A DNA stretch of 64,000 nucleotides from Glandiceps talaboti (Eukaryota; Hemichordata; Enteropneusta; Spengelidae): contig NC_135555.1 in the NCBI RefSeq assembly GCF_964340395.1, forward strand, positions 27,244,725 to 27,308,724, given 5' to 3'. How positions within the stretch are numbered: position 1 is the stretch's first letter; the number at the start of each line of letters is the position of its first letter. Below are positions 49,243-61,487 of the stretch, in pieces. A program made the position numbers and the translations under genes. The notes beneath the pieces were generated by a model. That model saw only the letters and a list, made by a program, of their open reading frames with translations, ran no database searches and was not told the DNA's origin.

Positions 49243-52200
49243 TTCCTCCCGTAAGGGTACGAGAGGTATTAAAAGGGGAATGCCTGTCTGTGTGTCTGTC
49301 TGTCTGTCTGTCTGTCTGTGTCATTTTCTAAAATTCGACTTGCTCAATTGTAATGAAATTTGGAATATATAATCTTTAGGGTAATGGCTAGACCTGATTA
49401 GGTTTTGAGCCAGATCTGTTAATGTTTAATTAGAAAATTTGCATATCAATGAAATCAATTAATTATAAGCAATATCTTAAGACTGCATACTTCAATTTCA
49501 ATATAATTTAGTATATTCGTTAAACATAACAACATACATTTGTCCTATAAAATTTGTTGATGGACCTTACAGCGTTAATGAATAATTTCCATAATTAATT
49601 ATTTTTGGTAATTAGGCTATATCTTAGGAATGCATACTTCATATTCAACATAATTTAGTACATACATTAACCAGTGTTCTCCCTGAACAAGGTAACAGGG
49701 GTGCCGCGCCCTCTTGTAAATTCTTGGCGCCCCCTTGTAAGTTTTGACGAAAAAAAATGAATTGAATATTTTTTCAACAAACAGGGCAAAACGATTTACT
49801 TCTCTCGCGGTTTCGCTACGATCTCATGGTCGCCATTTTGGAAAGTCAAATATCTCGGTAAAGAGGCTACTGTCACTGATGTCAAACTTCGTGCGAATCA
49901 CATTCACGCATACTTTCATCAAACTTGTCATTCATTCTATAGCTTTCAAACAGTCAACATGTCTTTCTTCTGTCATTTAGCTCAATGAAGATCAGGAGGT
50001 ACACGGAATATTTTACACGTCGGCCCTTTTCAGGGCGAACTTGAACTCAGATCGTGGGATTGTTTGCATGTAAACACACTGTCTCGAGTTTACGGTACAA
50101 AAACAAAATGAAATGCGAAACTGTGAAAGGCTTGTGTTGTTCACCGACACTACTTAGATGATACTAAATAATATGTCACTAAAATGAACAAAATGGTACA
50201 TTCTAGTTCATTAACTATTTATTGAATTGTAATCGAAACGAAAATGGGCTAATATTTTCGTACCCATTGAACCACGATCGAACTTACGGAGATATCGGGT
50301 GAGATGCAATAGCCTAAACACAGATAAACACGTGGTGTCAATGTGGGCGATTCCATTGTTCATGGATAGGTGGGCCGTGACAAAAGTCTCGGAACGGTCT
50401 GTTTTTACGTGTACACTAAATGTACTACAAAATCTATGGTTTTCAGAGTCGCTGTGTTTATGAATTGCTTCTCTTAATATAAAAACACGCAAGTAAGATT
50501 TTCCATGGCTACGTCAGTATTGAAGTTGAACGCTAAGTTCCCCTCTGTCCCTTCCCTTTAGTTTAATAGTTCGGACGCTGCATGTGTCGTCATAGTACAA
50601 TCTTTGACCTTTCAAAATCTTAGTGAGTCGTCGTAGCAGAAAGTTTTGTCAGATACCTGTCCCACTTGAAAACTCTGTATTCCGATTCGTTTTATTTCAT
50701 TTTCTTTTGATTGACTTCATTACCACCCATAGTGACACGAAGCGGTTTCGCCTTCTTTCAAAAAAGACCTGTGCTAACTGAAACTGCCATGCCGTATTGT
50801 CACCGACTATTTTTGTTTTCGTTAAAAAAACTGAACATGCTGAAGAGAACTATGTCATGGCTAGGCATGTCTTACAGTGTGAGTTTTTTTTGACGTGGGA
50901 GTGTGACGTATTGAGTGTCCATTTGAACATGTGCAGCTGTGTTGGGCATGTACTATTAATTTTCCAGTTAGACACAACAATGGCAACAAAAATTGCAACA
51001 TTAGTGTTGCGTCTTTTTTACATTGACTGTAACAGGGCCAGGGTACAAGTTTGTTAGTGGTCTATATAATAATATTATGTATCAAAATAAAAACAATCGA
51101 CTCTCACTCAGTATAGTACGATCGTCAGTCGAGGGGTATGGCAAATGTAACAAAATTCGTTGCGTATAGGATACGGATCGGTCGATCAAATATGCATAAA
51201 ATTAATTTCCATTGCGTACGGTATAATACGCATGGTTTTGCGTCACTGCAAATACTGGTCCGTCATTCTGAGCAGTTCTCAAGTCCGGGAATTAAATGAT
51301 AAATTTAATGAGAAGTCAACTAGAAAACAGTACATTTAGACGAATTGAATCACTATGGGAATATCAATAAATGGACCAAATCTGACACTGTTTACTTTGA
51401 ACAAGCAGTCACCAATGGGGAAATTACAAAGACAGGAGAATTCTCACAGAAGTGAGACAAGTTACTCAGCTGTTATGCATAAAGGCAAAGTTATCTTCAC
51501 CCTTATGTGTTTGACTTTTGTTTGTTTTGGTAGTGGTATGGTGATGATGCAATGAAGCTCTTGAAAATGGATTTCGTTTTGTAGTAAACACTACAACTGT
51601 CCTGAAACATCTTGAAATTTGCTGCAATTTTTTACAGAAAGTTGAAGATTTTGTTTTGTTACACTCTTTCAGCATTTGTGTTAAAAAGAGCTATTTGAGT
51701 AACTATTTAGGACAAACTATTAAAAACTATTTTTTTGACACAGGTAAATTTAGCTAAATTCTGTCACTATTTAAACATTAAGATATCAAAAGTCACTTTG
51801 ACACTTCAGTTGTGTTGAAATTCACATGATTAAAGTGGGTTAAAATGGCTAAATAAAGTGCCACCAAAAGCCACCATTTCAAGATGCAAATTGCAAAAGC
51901 TCCTAGGCAAGAGGGGGGACACCCCCCTCCTAACCACCCCCCAGCGTGCGCAAAGCGCACGCAGTGCTTCGCTCTGCTCAGCAACAATTCTCCCTTCTTG
52001 TGACAAAATCCTGGGGAGAACACTGCATTAACCATAAGAAAACACGTATGTCCTACCAAGTTTGATGTACCTTACAGTGTTAATGAATAATTTGCATAAT
52101 TAATGATTTTCGGTAATAGGCTATATCTTAAGATTGCATACTTGAATTTCAATATAATTTAGTACATACGTTAACCATAACAAAGCGGATATGTCCTATA

Positions 52201-52436
52201 AAATATTTGATGTAGCTTGCAGTCAGCTTTAATGAAAAATTTGCATAATTAATGATTTCAGATAACTAGGTTGTATCTTAAAAATGCAAGCTTCAAATTT
52301 AATATAATTGGCACATACATTAACCTAAAAAAGCACGCTTGTCCAAAAACAAAGTCTGTTACCATAGTTTTTTTAGTTTAATGAGTTATTTGCATAATTA
52401 GTGATTCCCTTATGGAAGGCATTCAGTTTAAATCTT
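49243..52436 (+). mobile_element. family B element, copy 5, split by a hAT-like element
   Basis: Head CCTCCCGTAAGGGTACGAGA then GGTATTAAAAGGGGAATG and (GTCT)n. The body matches copy 2. The end is GATTCCCTTATGGAAGGCAT then TCAGTTTAAATCTTG. Interrupted at 49672-52025. It starts about 180 bases after a CHD exon. Confidence 0.85.
49672..52025. mobile_element. hAT-like non-autonomous transposon
   Basis: Inverted ends CAGTGTTCTCCC at the left and GGGGAGAACACTG at the right. The duplication is CATTAAC, 7 bases or 8 if the shared C is counted (49665-49671 and 52026-52032), within a family B phrase that rejoins correctly. 2354 bases with no transposase frame. 51085-51150 is inverted relative to 59769-59870. 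The right end holds a GC-rich block with CCCCCAGCGTGCGCAAAGCG. Confidence 0.9.
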
Positions 52437-52665
52437 GTTTCACATTACTTTGATCCTTATCATGGCAAAGTGTCTATGTATCTTGTCTGTGTGTGTGTAA
52501 ACAAGTTAAAGTAAATAACCGCTGGACCGATTGCCATGATATTTGGTGGGTGTATTACTGTGGGTGTCTAGTTGGGAAATTGTTCATCAAAATGATCTTA
52601 CCACCAGTGTATTATTTGGGTAAAAAATGTGATTCTTAGTCAAAATACTTAAAGCCCAAGGTGCA
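52437..52665 (+). mobile_element. family A body fragment
   Basis: GGCAAAGTGTCTATGTATCT, GTAAACAAGTTAAAGTAAAT and CCGATTGCCATGATATTTGG match the start of family A bodies. The foldback head is missing. It is cut by family G at 52668. Confidence 0.75.
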
Positions 52666-53319
52666 ACCAGGCTATGTGCCCACGCTACGGAAGTAGGTTT
52701 GCGCATGTGCAACGGAATACGTTTGTTTATCTGGGAGGAGCATTTGGTAAATTCGACCCAGGTAGTTTATCAACATATTAGTGGTTGTTCACACATATTG
52801 GTTTTATGTAGTTCTTGCCTAATCCAAAGAGTCCCTTGTTTTATTTTTTTCCATCCAAGTGACAGTTTTCTGCTACGTTTTTTTCCGGTGCGTACGTACA
52901 GCCAGACACCAAGTCTGGGTAAAACATGTATTTCTATAAAGATATATATATAACCTGAGAAAGGGACCTGTTCCAAGACCATCCAAACACTGTTGTTACA
53001 CAGTGACAATTTTTGTAATTGAAATTGTAAACTGATATTCTTGGGTACGAACTAACTTATTTGTATCACTTGTACAAGGTACTAGATTACAGTTGTACAC
53101 GTACACTAGCGTCGGCCTTTGGTCGATTGTTACATAAATTTGAAAACACCAAAATCGTTACATAGATGACTTTGGTCTCCGCTTTGTCTCCGTATGTTTG
53201 ACTACGATGTCAGTCACATGAAGAGGATTATTGTCGGATAGTGCCAAAACATCTGGAAAAGATTTTTGAGAAATCTTGGAAGAATTTAATACGATTTCTC
53301 AACTCTCTTTCTCAATGAA

Positions 53320-53660
53320 ACAAATATTTTCATTTTGTTTGCTAATTTTCCATGTCCAAAGCCATAACTCAGACATGCTTGAACAGATCTCATTCAAAGT
53401 TGGTATTAGCACAGTGTTCTGTGACATACATGTGCACATCCATTTTTGTCGTGATACAATCCGATATAGCTGCCTGGCAGCCATTTTGTTGGCGCAGTTT
53501 TCATGTCCAAAGCCATAACTTGGACATGCTTGAACAGAGTAGTGATATCAAAAACAACCATATTAGGCCAAGTAACATTAGCCAGGTTTGAAAATGACAA
53601 CATAAACTGCCAGTTCCTTAAAACCCAATCATAGCGGGGACTATGTCATTTTCAATGAGT
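53320..53660 (+). mobile_element. family C repeat, copy 3, partial
   Basis: About 1.5 units (CCATAACTCAGACATGCTTG, CTGCCTGGCAGCCATTTTG), then the tail CCCAATCATAGCGGGGACTA. The head and microsatellite are absent. Confidence 0.85.
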
Positions 53661-54000
53661 TGTTGTTCAGGGGTATATCATGTACTAATAGCCTACTATA
53701 ACCAAGATTGTTGCACTCAAGCAATTATTATGTGTAGGAACAAAAAACTCAAGATAACCGTTACGAAAGGCATTCAGTTTAAATCTGGTTTAAAAACATG
53801 ATTGCATTGGTTTTCATAGGTTTGGTAGGTAGGACATGCAATTTTCAAAGATATGGGCAGGTGGTTAGGGATGACATCAAAATCAAACACATCGTAATTA
53901 CGCGTCCTCACGAGTAGTGACGAGTAGCTACGAGTAGTCACTATGTTCTACATGAAACAGGAGATAAAGAGGTGTTCAAGTTCATGAATAACTGACAATA

Positions 54001-55521
54001 CAGGGCTCGAAATTCGTTTTTTTTCTTGGTAGCCCACGTGGGCTACCATCATTTAAATTTGGTAGCCCGAGAGCAGTGACTGGTAGCCCATATGCATGCA
54101 TTCCTAAATTAACGGTGTTTGTGTATACATGTAACTATACGATGTATTGAATTCGATGATTGATTGAATAACTTGAGAGGTCACGTTAACACGTTATGTG
54201 TGTGTATTTCACGCCATATTTGACATTGGGGATGCAATTTTTTGCATGTATGTGTCTCTGGGGACGTGTCATAAAGAGGGGACATATGAGGCTTATTGTT
54301 AGCAAACAACGTTCGGTTATCCAGGGCGGTTATCATTGGAAATGAAAAATAAGACATATAGTCGCAGTTCTTGTTGTAACTATTAGCTAAATCTCTTGGT
54401 GCAGTGTGACCTGTAAAATTTGAATATGATTCAACGTATGGAAAACGTATAAACAGTTTCATAAGCCCCATGGCCATTTCCTGATGTGGAGACTACGTCT
54501 TGGGTAGTTTAGAAACTATGTGCTATTATCATTATCTATCCACGTGATTGGTTACTTATTAACAGACGGGTTAGACAGGTTTTGTATCAATACCTGACGG
54601 CCATTACGGCAAAGCCCCTTCCATTCATGGGCGAAGAGATAATCAAACAGAGTCTAAGACTACATCAGTAGACGGTCCTTGCTGAAAACTTCACTCAGAT
54701 AAATTCAAACCATCACGTCACCATTTCATTCTCACTAAAACTTCAACTTTCTTTTGAGCTTTGCTACTACTACTAGATCGAATGCATTACGTGAATTTTA
54801 CCATTCACCACTGCATGCTCTATGGGGTTGCGTGAGCGTGGTTTACACACGGAATGTTTTAGGCATCGTTCAAGAATAAACGAATCTGTAGGACAGGTGT
54901 ATACCAAGTTAACAGTTCTCATCAGCAGCATAAGATTCTATCAAACACCATTAAAACTGTGTCTCTGTCAAGTTGAAAGTTAAAGCTGTCATAATAATGG
55001 AATTTAGTTCCTGTAGTGCTGTACCGACTGTACTCTGACTCCGAGAAGAGCCCGAAGGGTTCGGGCCGGAGAGCATATTTCCAGAGAGTGATTACCATGG
55101 AAAATTGAAAGTACAGAAAGATAACATTAAATCGCTATACAGAATATTGTTGCATATAAATGTTTTGTTGTGACATTTTGGAAGTACAAGCTGTGTATAC
55201 GATGTATGGAAGAATGACGTGTACAGCAGCCTGAGCAGGTGTACAGTGTACATGTATTTCATCATGTACATTTGATATACCATGTAGTGTGGATGCAAAT
55301 TTGGAAAAGACGCACTGATTTTGACGCTAATTTTGGCGAGAACACGTCCCACAGGACTGCGACCTCAGAGGCCTCCGGCCCGGGAAGGCGTCGGAATCAG
55401 GCTGTCACAGTTTCATTCAAAACTTAGTAGCCCAACGGGGCTACCACTCACATAATTTGGTAGCCCAGAGACAAACATTGGTAGTCTGTGGACGCGGGAC
55501 TACCGCGAATTTCGAGCCCTG
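54001..55521. mobile_element. hAT-like element with CAGGGCTCGAAATTCG ends
   Basis: The ends are CAGGGCTCGAAATTCG and CGAATTTCGAGCCCTG, flanked by CAATA (53996-54000 and 55522-55526). The homologous region at 9911-9930 is empty with one CAATA, confirming both borders and a 5-base duplication. Subterminal repeats of GGTAGCCCA occur near both ends, including the palindrome GGTAGCCCACGTGGGCTACC at 54031. No transposase. The end sequence is hAT-like; a 5-base duplication is shorter than the usual eight. Confidence 0.93.
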
Positions 55522-56246
55522 CAATAGATAATCAGTTCACTTTTTGTTTCCCATAAAGATGTCGTCTTTGAGTATAGATTCGCGTAATTTTTTATCACCA
55601 ATACACAATAGATAGTGATTCTCACCTTCCTTGTTTCCAATGATGACATCACCTTCTATCGTAGTTGATCGTAGTTTGTCATAATTTTCGATCGTCAAAG
55701 AAAACCACGTACTCCAGCCAGTAATGTGCTGATGAAACTAATACTGTACATGTTTTTTTGAGTGCAAGTTCATGGGTGATATTCATAAAAAAACAATAAG
55801 ATACGCACAAAATCAAAGTGTCAATATTTAGTAAATCTTTTCACGAACATGACGGTATGTATTCGAAATTTATTGTGATGGACGCATGAACGTAATATTG
55901 TAACAGTCCTGGGTTAACAGTAAATCTTTGAGGAAGATTATCGTACAATTGTGTGACTCTCAAAGCATCAATCGCTGTTAGACTTTCTTTTTGTTTTTGC
56001 ACGGTCGACAAACTAACAGTACAGCGTACCAGCTCACGCTTGGCGGCCATGGTAGGGCCAAGAAATGCTGTTGAATTTTCGGGTTGTGGAAGTGCAGTTT
56101 TGACTTTTATATCATAAAATAACAGGATTTGTTATATATATTATATAATTGTTTATGTTTCTCAGTACAGTAACATTCCTAAATGATACGGTTGAGTTGA
56201 GAAATCGCAATGTTTGGCAACACGTGGTGCTATGTCGGTAGATAAT

Positions 56247-56459
56247 AATAGTATATCTAGTATAAGAAGGCAAGTTGAAGTGGTGATATAAAATAATGGA
56301 TATAGATAATAGTATATCTAGTATAAGAAGGCAAGTTGAAGTGGTGATATAAAATAATGGATATAGATAATAGTATATCTAGTATAAGAAGGCAAGTTGA
56401 AGTGGTGATATAAAATAATGGATATAGATAATAGTATATCTAGTATAAGAAGGCAACTG
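56247..56459. repeat. 61-bp tandem repeat, 3.5 copies
   Basis: GTATATCTAGTATAAGAAGG starts at 56251, 56312, 56373 and 56434 with virtually identical units. It marks the broken right side of family G copy B. Confidence 0.96.
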
Positions 56460-57390
56460 AAACAACAGATTGGATTGTACAGTGTTCTTAATCTCCTATT
56501 CTTATCTAGTACATGTCATTTACAAATATAGCCAGAAGCTGAGAGATTCAATTCCCTTAACAATACTTGCTCAGTAATACTAACAATCTGTATTTTATAT
56601 CACCAACCATTAGTGAAATGGCACTAATTTCATAGTCTACAAATATCATATAATGCCTGAAAGTGAAAAGACATAAGGTCAGGTTTTTATTTACCAAAAT
56701 AAATATATGAAAAATCAAATGCAGTGACGACAAAAAGTTTTCTGCCAGCCATCTGCTACACTTTTGAAGACACCACATGTTTGTTTCCATGGGAACAGGA
56801 GGGTTGTGTAGTCCAGTAACAAAGAGTGAACATGCAAAATGACTGTGCTTTTATACTCACTGGGCATGAAAAGAGCTTTCTTTACTTGCTGTTTGCAGAG
56901 TTTGTGCTTATTAGCTGAATGCCACTTTGTAATGTGCCTAATGTAAGTTTCAAACGAAGTATGTACAGTGGAGAAAATGCCATTCATCTGGAAATAAAGC
57001 CGTGACCTTTGACCCCAGATATTTCAAGAACACCTGAGCCTGTTCAAATTATTATGTAGTAGGTTGTCTTGTTAATGACAAAGCTTGCATGTTGTGTGTG
57101 TTGAGTTGGGCTTTCCCTGCAGTGTGGTACATGCCAGTTTTGTTTTGGGTTGTTTACAAGAATTTCATCTCAACAACACTTGGAAATACTCTGAAATTGT
57201 GTAGAATTATTTAAGTTTTCATGCATAATGACACATACAACACACTTTTGATTTTAAGTTAGAGATTTCCCATTTCGGTTATAAACCCAATGCATATACA
57301 GTGGTGATGGAAAATTATGCTTATTATACGCAACAGAAATTCATTATATGCATATTTGATCGAACGATTCATATCCTGTACGCAACCAGT
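56460..57390. other. CHD intron, nothing recognised
   Basis: Unique-looking AT-rich sequence. ORFs of 77-90 codons show no domain. Confidence 0.5.
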
Positions 57391-57764
57391 TTTTAGCTCC
57401 GCTGTCAGCGAAAGCTGAAAGCGTAGCTTTAGGTATAGGTTGTATAGAGTATAGATAGTAGAGTGAATCATAGGTGTCCGTCAAACTTTTATATTTTCAT
57501 TATTTTCTCTGAAAGTGACAGTCAGAATTCTTAGATATTTGGTGTGCATGTTCCCTGGGGAGGCTATTCAGATTTGTTCATGCCAAGTTGATCTGTGCCA
57601 TTTTCAACTTTTTATGATTTTTTTCATAAAATGTCATTTTCATCATCTCCGTGAAAACTTCTTGTCAGATTGCTTTGATATCTGGTGTGTTGATGCGCAG
57701 GGGGTAGCTTACTCAGGTTTGTTAATTTCAAGTCAGCACATCTTCATTTTTATTTTTTATGATT
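57391..57764 (+). mobile_element. family D repeat, copy 1
   Basis: After TTTTT the head is AGCTCCGCTGTCAGCGAAAG then CTGAAAGCGTAGCTTTAGG, with a foldback (AGCT..CGCT/AGCG..AGCT). The body CATAGGTGTCCGTCAAACTT and GTGTGCATGTTCCCTGGGG matches 63779-64000. No microsatellite in this family. Confidence 0.8.
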
Positions 57765-59775
57765 TTTTTTTTGTAATTTGAAAAAAAATGAATATGTTAA
57801 TGAGCATTATGACCGACGCCATATTGGAAATCAGTCGACGAGACTTTAAGTAAACTGCCACTTTTCAAAAGACACTATTGATGCAAACAAGCAATGTAAT
57901 ATGTGCTATAGTCATAATCCTACGCATTGGGCGCCCAAATGCATGAAGTTTCAAGCGTTTATTCGAAACAGGGTTGTAAACTTCAAATCCAAATTCTGCA
58001 CCCCTTCTACATAATCAGCCAGTCCGCAACATCCTCATTTGCATACTCTATCCTGATTCGACCAGAAGCTGAAGCTGACCTCATTTGACCAGGTGATTTT
58101 CCACAGCAAGTAACAACACAGGACGTTCTTGGTACTCACTAAAATCACACTTCAGACCCACTATAAAAATGTGATGTTTTCAGATAACATGTAACTTGTG
58201 ATTAATTCTATATTGTCGTGCAATTTGGAGTGACAGTGAACCAGAATTAAGACAACTTGCGTAAGGAAGGCATGCCTAGGCATGCGGTTGAAGTTATGCA
58301 AGAGCAGTCTAACTGCGGACTGTGAATCAACCAAACTTTGTTTATTGGCTGACAGTTCACATGTAAAGTTAAACGACATGAACGTGTCTTGCCATTTCCA
58401 AAATTCAAATATTTGGCAAGTAAAAATAATTAAAATAATTGCAACTTTAATTTGGCTTCAGACTTTGCATTATGTTTTGCGTATCTTTCCCCGTTTTACA
58501 TGTAAATCCGAAAAGGTTCTCTCTCGTCATGTCATTAGTGATCATACCGGGGCTGCTTTGAGTACGGGCGAAGTGAGGCATGTTGAGGTATTTTGTTGAG
58601 AGTTATAAATATTGCGAAATGTCAAGTACAAGGTTTAAATACAATGGAATGATGAAAAAAATGGCAGAGTCTGCTGACAGGCGCCGGTCACAAGAAACAC
58701 TGTAAATTCCATCTTTCTTAGTTTCCGTACGGCGACAATCCCAGGTACCCGGATGCACGAGGGACTAACCCGGAAGCAAGTCGTTGTCAGCCATACGTTA
58801 CAGTGGTAACATCGTCCGAGAAATCGCTGCGTTCAGAGTGTCATTATTCACAGAATTGTTGTTTTCGAGTGAAAACGTGTCTTGAATTGTATAACTCTAA
58901 CAAATGAAGACATGTCAAGTTATATTTTGAAAGTTGTATCGCTAGTTTGAGACGATTTTCTCTCGTACTAATAGTACTATCGAGGCTCACTTGGACTTGG
59001 ACCTTACTCCAGTTCATCGGGAAGTTTAGCCAGTCCGATAATTCTTTCTGGTTTAGTTTACAACACTTTTGATCATGCAGATTTTGTTGTTGTGATGAAA
59101 AGAAATTAAAAAAAAAAGATCACATCAACCATTTCATTGTGTTTTCTTTTCATTATGAAAGGTAATAGAACATGAACGAGTGTTACCGCTGTAACGTATG
59201 GCTGAGAATGACTCTCTTTCGGGTACTTGGCGGGGATTGTCGCCGTCCGGAAACTAAGATGGCGATTAATACATTTCTTCCCTATATATATCTACTACAA
59301 CTTGTACAAGTTGAATGTTGTTGACTTGGTAAATTTGTTAGAAAATTGAAATTCAAATTGCCTCAAAATTATTTTAGATCCCTAGTTTATTTCATTCATC
59401 ATTAAAATTTTCCAGGGTTAAAGCTGTAAGACACTGGAATTATTTATAGCCAACCTCAAAATCCTCTTTTTTTTCTTTTTCTTGTGTGCATTTCCCAGTC
59501 ATTTTTTTTCTGAGATTTTGTGCAATTTTTCATAACAGTAGATTTTTGTTATAAAATGGTGACTATGGTATATAAGTACAATACATTACCAACTTCTGTG
59601 TAAAATGTGTTTTATAGTGAGACATCATATGAACCACTAACCACTTTATTGCATTGCTAAAACAAAACTGCATAGTGAAGAGCTGAAGAACTGAACCACT
59701 TCTACATGTCACCAAAATAAAATATTAAATTAAAAAAAAACAGCGGAGCTATTCTGACCGATAGGTCGCTTGTTT
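57765..59775. mobile_element. dispersed repeat R, copy 2
   Basis: Colinear with 43827-47835, without the piggyBac-like insertion (single TTAA at 57846) and without ~400 bases at 58044. The ORF at 58282-58599 (105 codons) shares its first ~70 residues with 46299-46574. The right side continues into sequence inverted relative to 51085-51150. Confidence 0.85.
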
Positions 59776-60204
59776 TACATTTGCCATGCCCCCTTGACTG
59801 ATGATACGGCATCGTACTGAGTGAGAACCGATTGTTTTTATTTTGATACATAATAACCTGGCACTGTCACAATCAAGTAAAAAAAACGCAATATATGTCG
59901 TATCTGAATAGGAAAGCTGTGAGTGCAAAGGGTCTAATAAAATCATTTCAAACCTGTGAAGATTTCACACATCGTGCATGGTAACAGTTGCCTTCCACCT
60001 GTATGTAAATGAAGTCTGTGAATGAACATTGATAGAATAGTATAACCTTGGTAAACGATGTGTTCTTTAGGTAGTGGGGTGGTAATTCTGATGTACATAT
60101 TTCGTACAATAGTCTATACATGGTATATATCTGAAGGCATATTTAAAAAATGTGATCGTTCCTTGTTAGTTGTCTAGGGAAAACAAGGTGTTGCTTGTCT
60201 TTAT
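59776..60204. other. CHD intron, inverted similarity to the hAT-like element
   Basis: 59776-59870 resembles 51085-51150 on the opposite strand (GGCATGGCAAATGT-like, TCACTCAGTAC). The rest is unrecognised. Confidence 0.5.
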
Positions 60205-60286
60205 TAGCTTCGCTGTCCAAGACAGTCAGCTGAGCTATAGGAGTAGGTTGATGTCTGACCTTTGACCATCCGTCCGTCAACTTTTT
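60205..60286 (+). mobile_element. family D-like head, truncated
   Basis: AGCTTCGCTGTCCAAGACAG then TCAGCTGAGCTATAGG is a diverged foldback head, followed by GTCCGTCAACTTTTT where family D copies read GTCCGTCAAACTTTTATA. It is cut at the T-run by the next element. Confidence 0.7.
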
Positions 60287-61186
60287 AGCCCCCAAACAGG
60301 AGCAACTATGTTGGGCGCCTGTCGTCTATCTGTCCATCCGTCTGTCCGTCCATCCGTCCATCTGTATCCACCTGTATCTCTAATATGCATGCACCAATTT
60401 CAACCAAACCTGGTACAAATGTCAGATGTTATAGAGGGCATATGCACGTCACTTGGTTTTACAACCCTTGTAACAACAGTGAATTGAGGCCAATGGTGGT
60501 AGTTGTCCTTTTAGAACTGACAGCCTGTGACATAATGTATAAATAGGTATTCCATCACTAGATGTGGATTGGATGATTGCTTTAGTATTTGTAGTGACTT
60601 TGAAAGAGCAAAGAAAATTAAGAAATATTTCAAACACCATCAAAAATGACCGATCTGTTCTGAAGATATAATTTGAAAATGCTCAAATTGTTGTCATCTT
60701 TTGTCAATTTTGTCAAAAATGTGCAAAAAAGCATAATTTTGAAATTTTATTGATCCTATATTCGCACATACATGTAAAAATTTGCTATCTAACAGTGATA
60801 CTCTACTCTAAAGAACATGAAATAGGGTACACTTTGAAAAGTTGTGTTTGTCTGATAAGACTAGTTTACGTTATTTTAGGACTCTTTGAAAATCAAAGAA
60901 ATTCAAATTTACAGCAATGGAAGTGGTGGTGAAAGTTGAACAATTTTGGTTTCCTACCTAATTATATATGCATAAACCATGTAAGTTCAAATCTGTATTA
61001 CCTATATTACATCAAATTTATGCATGGATGTTTTCTTTGATGCTCTTTACAACGGAACATATATTTCTGCAATTTTTGAAGAAATGTCATTACCATAGCA
61101 ACCAATATTTTGAATTTTCTGTTGCCATAGCAATGGTGTATTTTTAAATTTGTGCCTTTTTGTTCGCTGAAACAAGTCAAAAACCT
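60287..61186 (+). mobile_element. family E repeat (GTCC head)
   Basis: After TTTTT the head is AGCCCCCAAACAGGAGCAAC, then TTGGGCGCCTGTCG and a (GTCC/ATCC)n tract, then CACCAATTTCAACCAAACCT and an AT-rich body. The layout matches families A to D, but the sequence is distinct and there is a single copy here. The right boundary is uncertain. Confidence 0.55.
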
Positions 61187-61192
61187 GTTTAG

Positions 61193-61416
61193 CAGGGCAT
61201 GCCTTTTGAGGCGAGCGAGCGATCGCTCCGCTCGCCTACCGCTCGCGCAAACTAAAATCCATGAGAGCGATTTTCCACTCGCCTGGGCCCCAACGAACCT
61301 GTACAGCAGCCTGATGTTATTTTATATCATTTTTAGCACAACTGAACTGAGGTTCAGTAGTGCTATAGGGATCGCCCGGCGTCTATCTGTCTGTCTGTGT
61401 GTGTGTGTGTGTGTGG

Positions 61417-61487
<71 letters not shown>

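Larger units (their letters stand above)
52668..56240. mobile_element. long-TIR element, family G, copy B, with nested inserts
   Basis: The left end CAAGGTGCAACCAGGCTATG is the inverse of the right end of copy A at 11412. 53877-54000 and 55522-56235 are colinear with 9790-10650. A family C remnant (53320-53660) and a hAT-like element (54001-55521) lie inside. The right end is lost at a tandem repeat. No coding frame. Confidence 0.65.
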
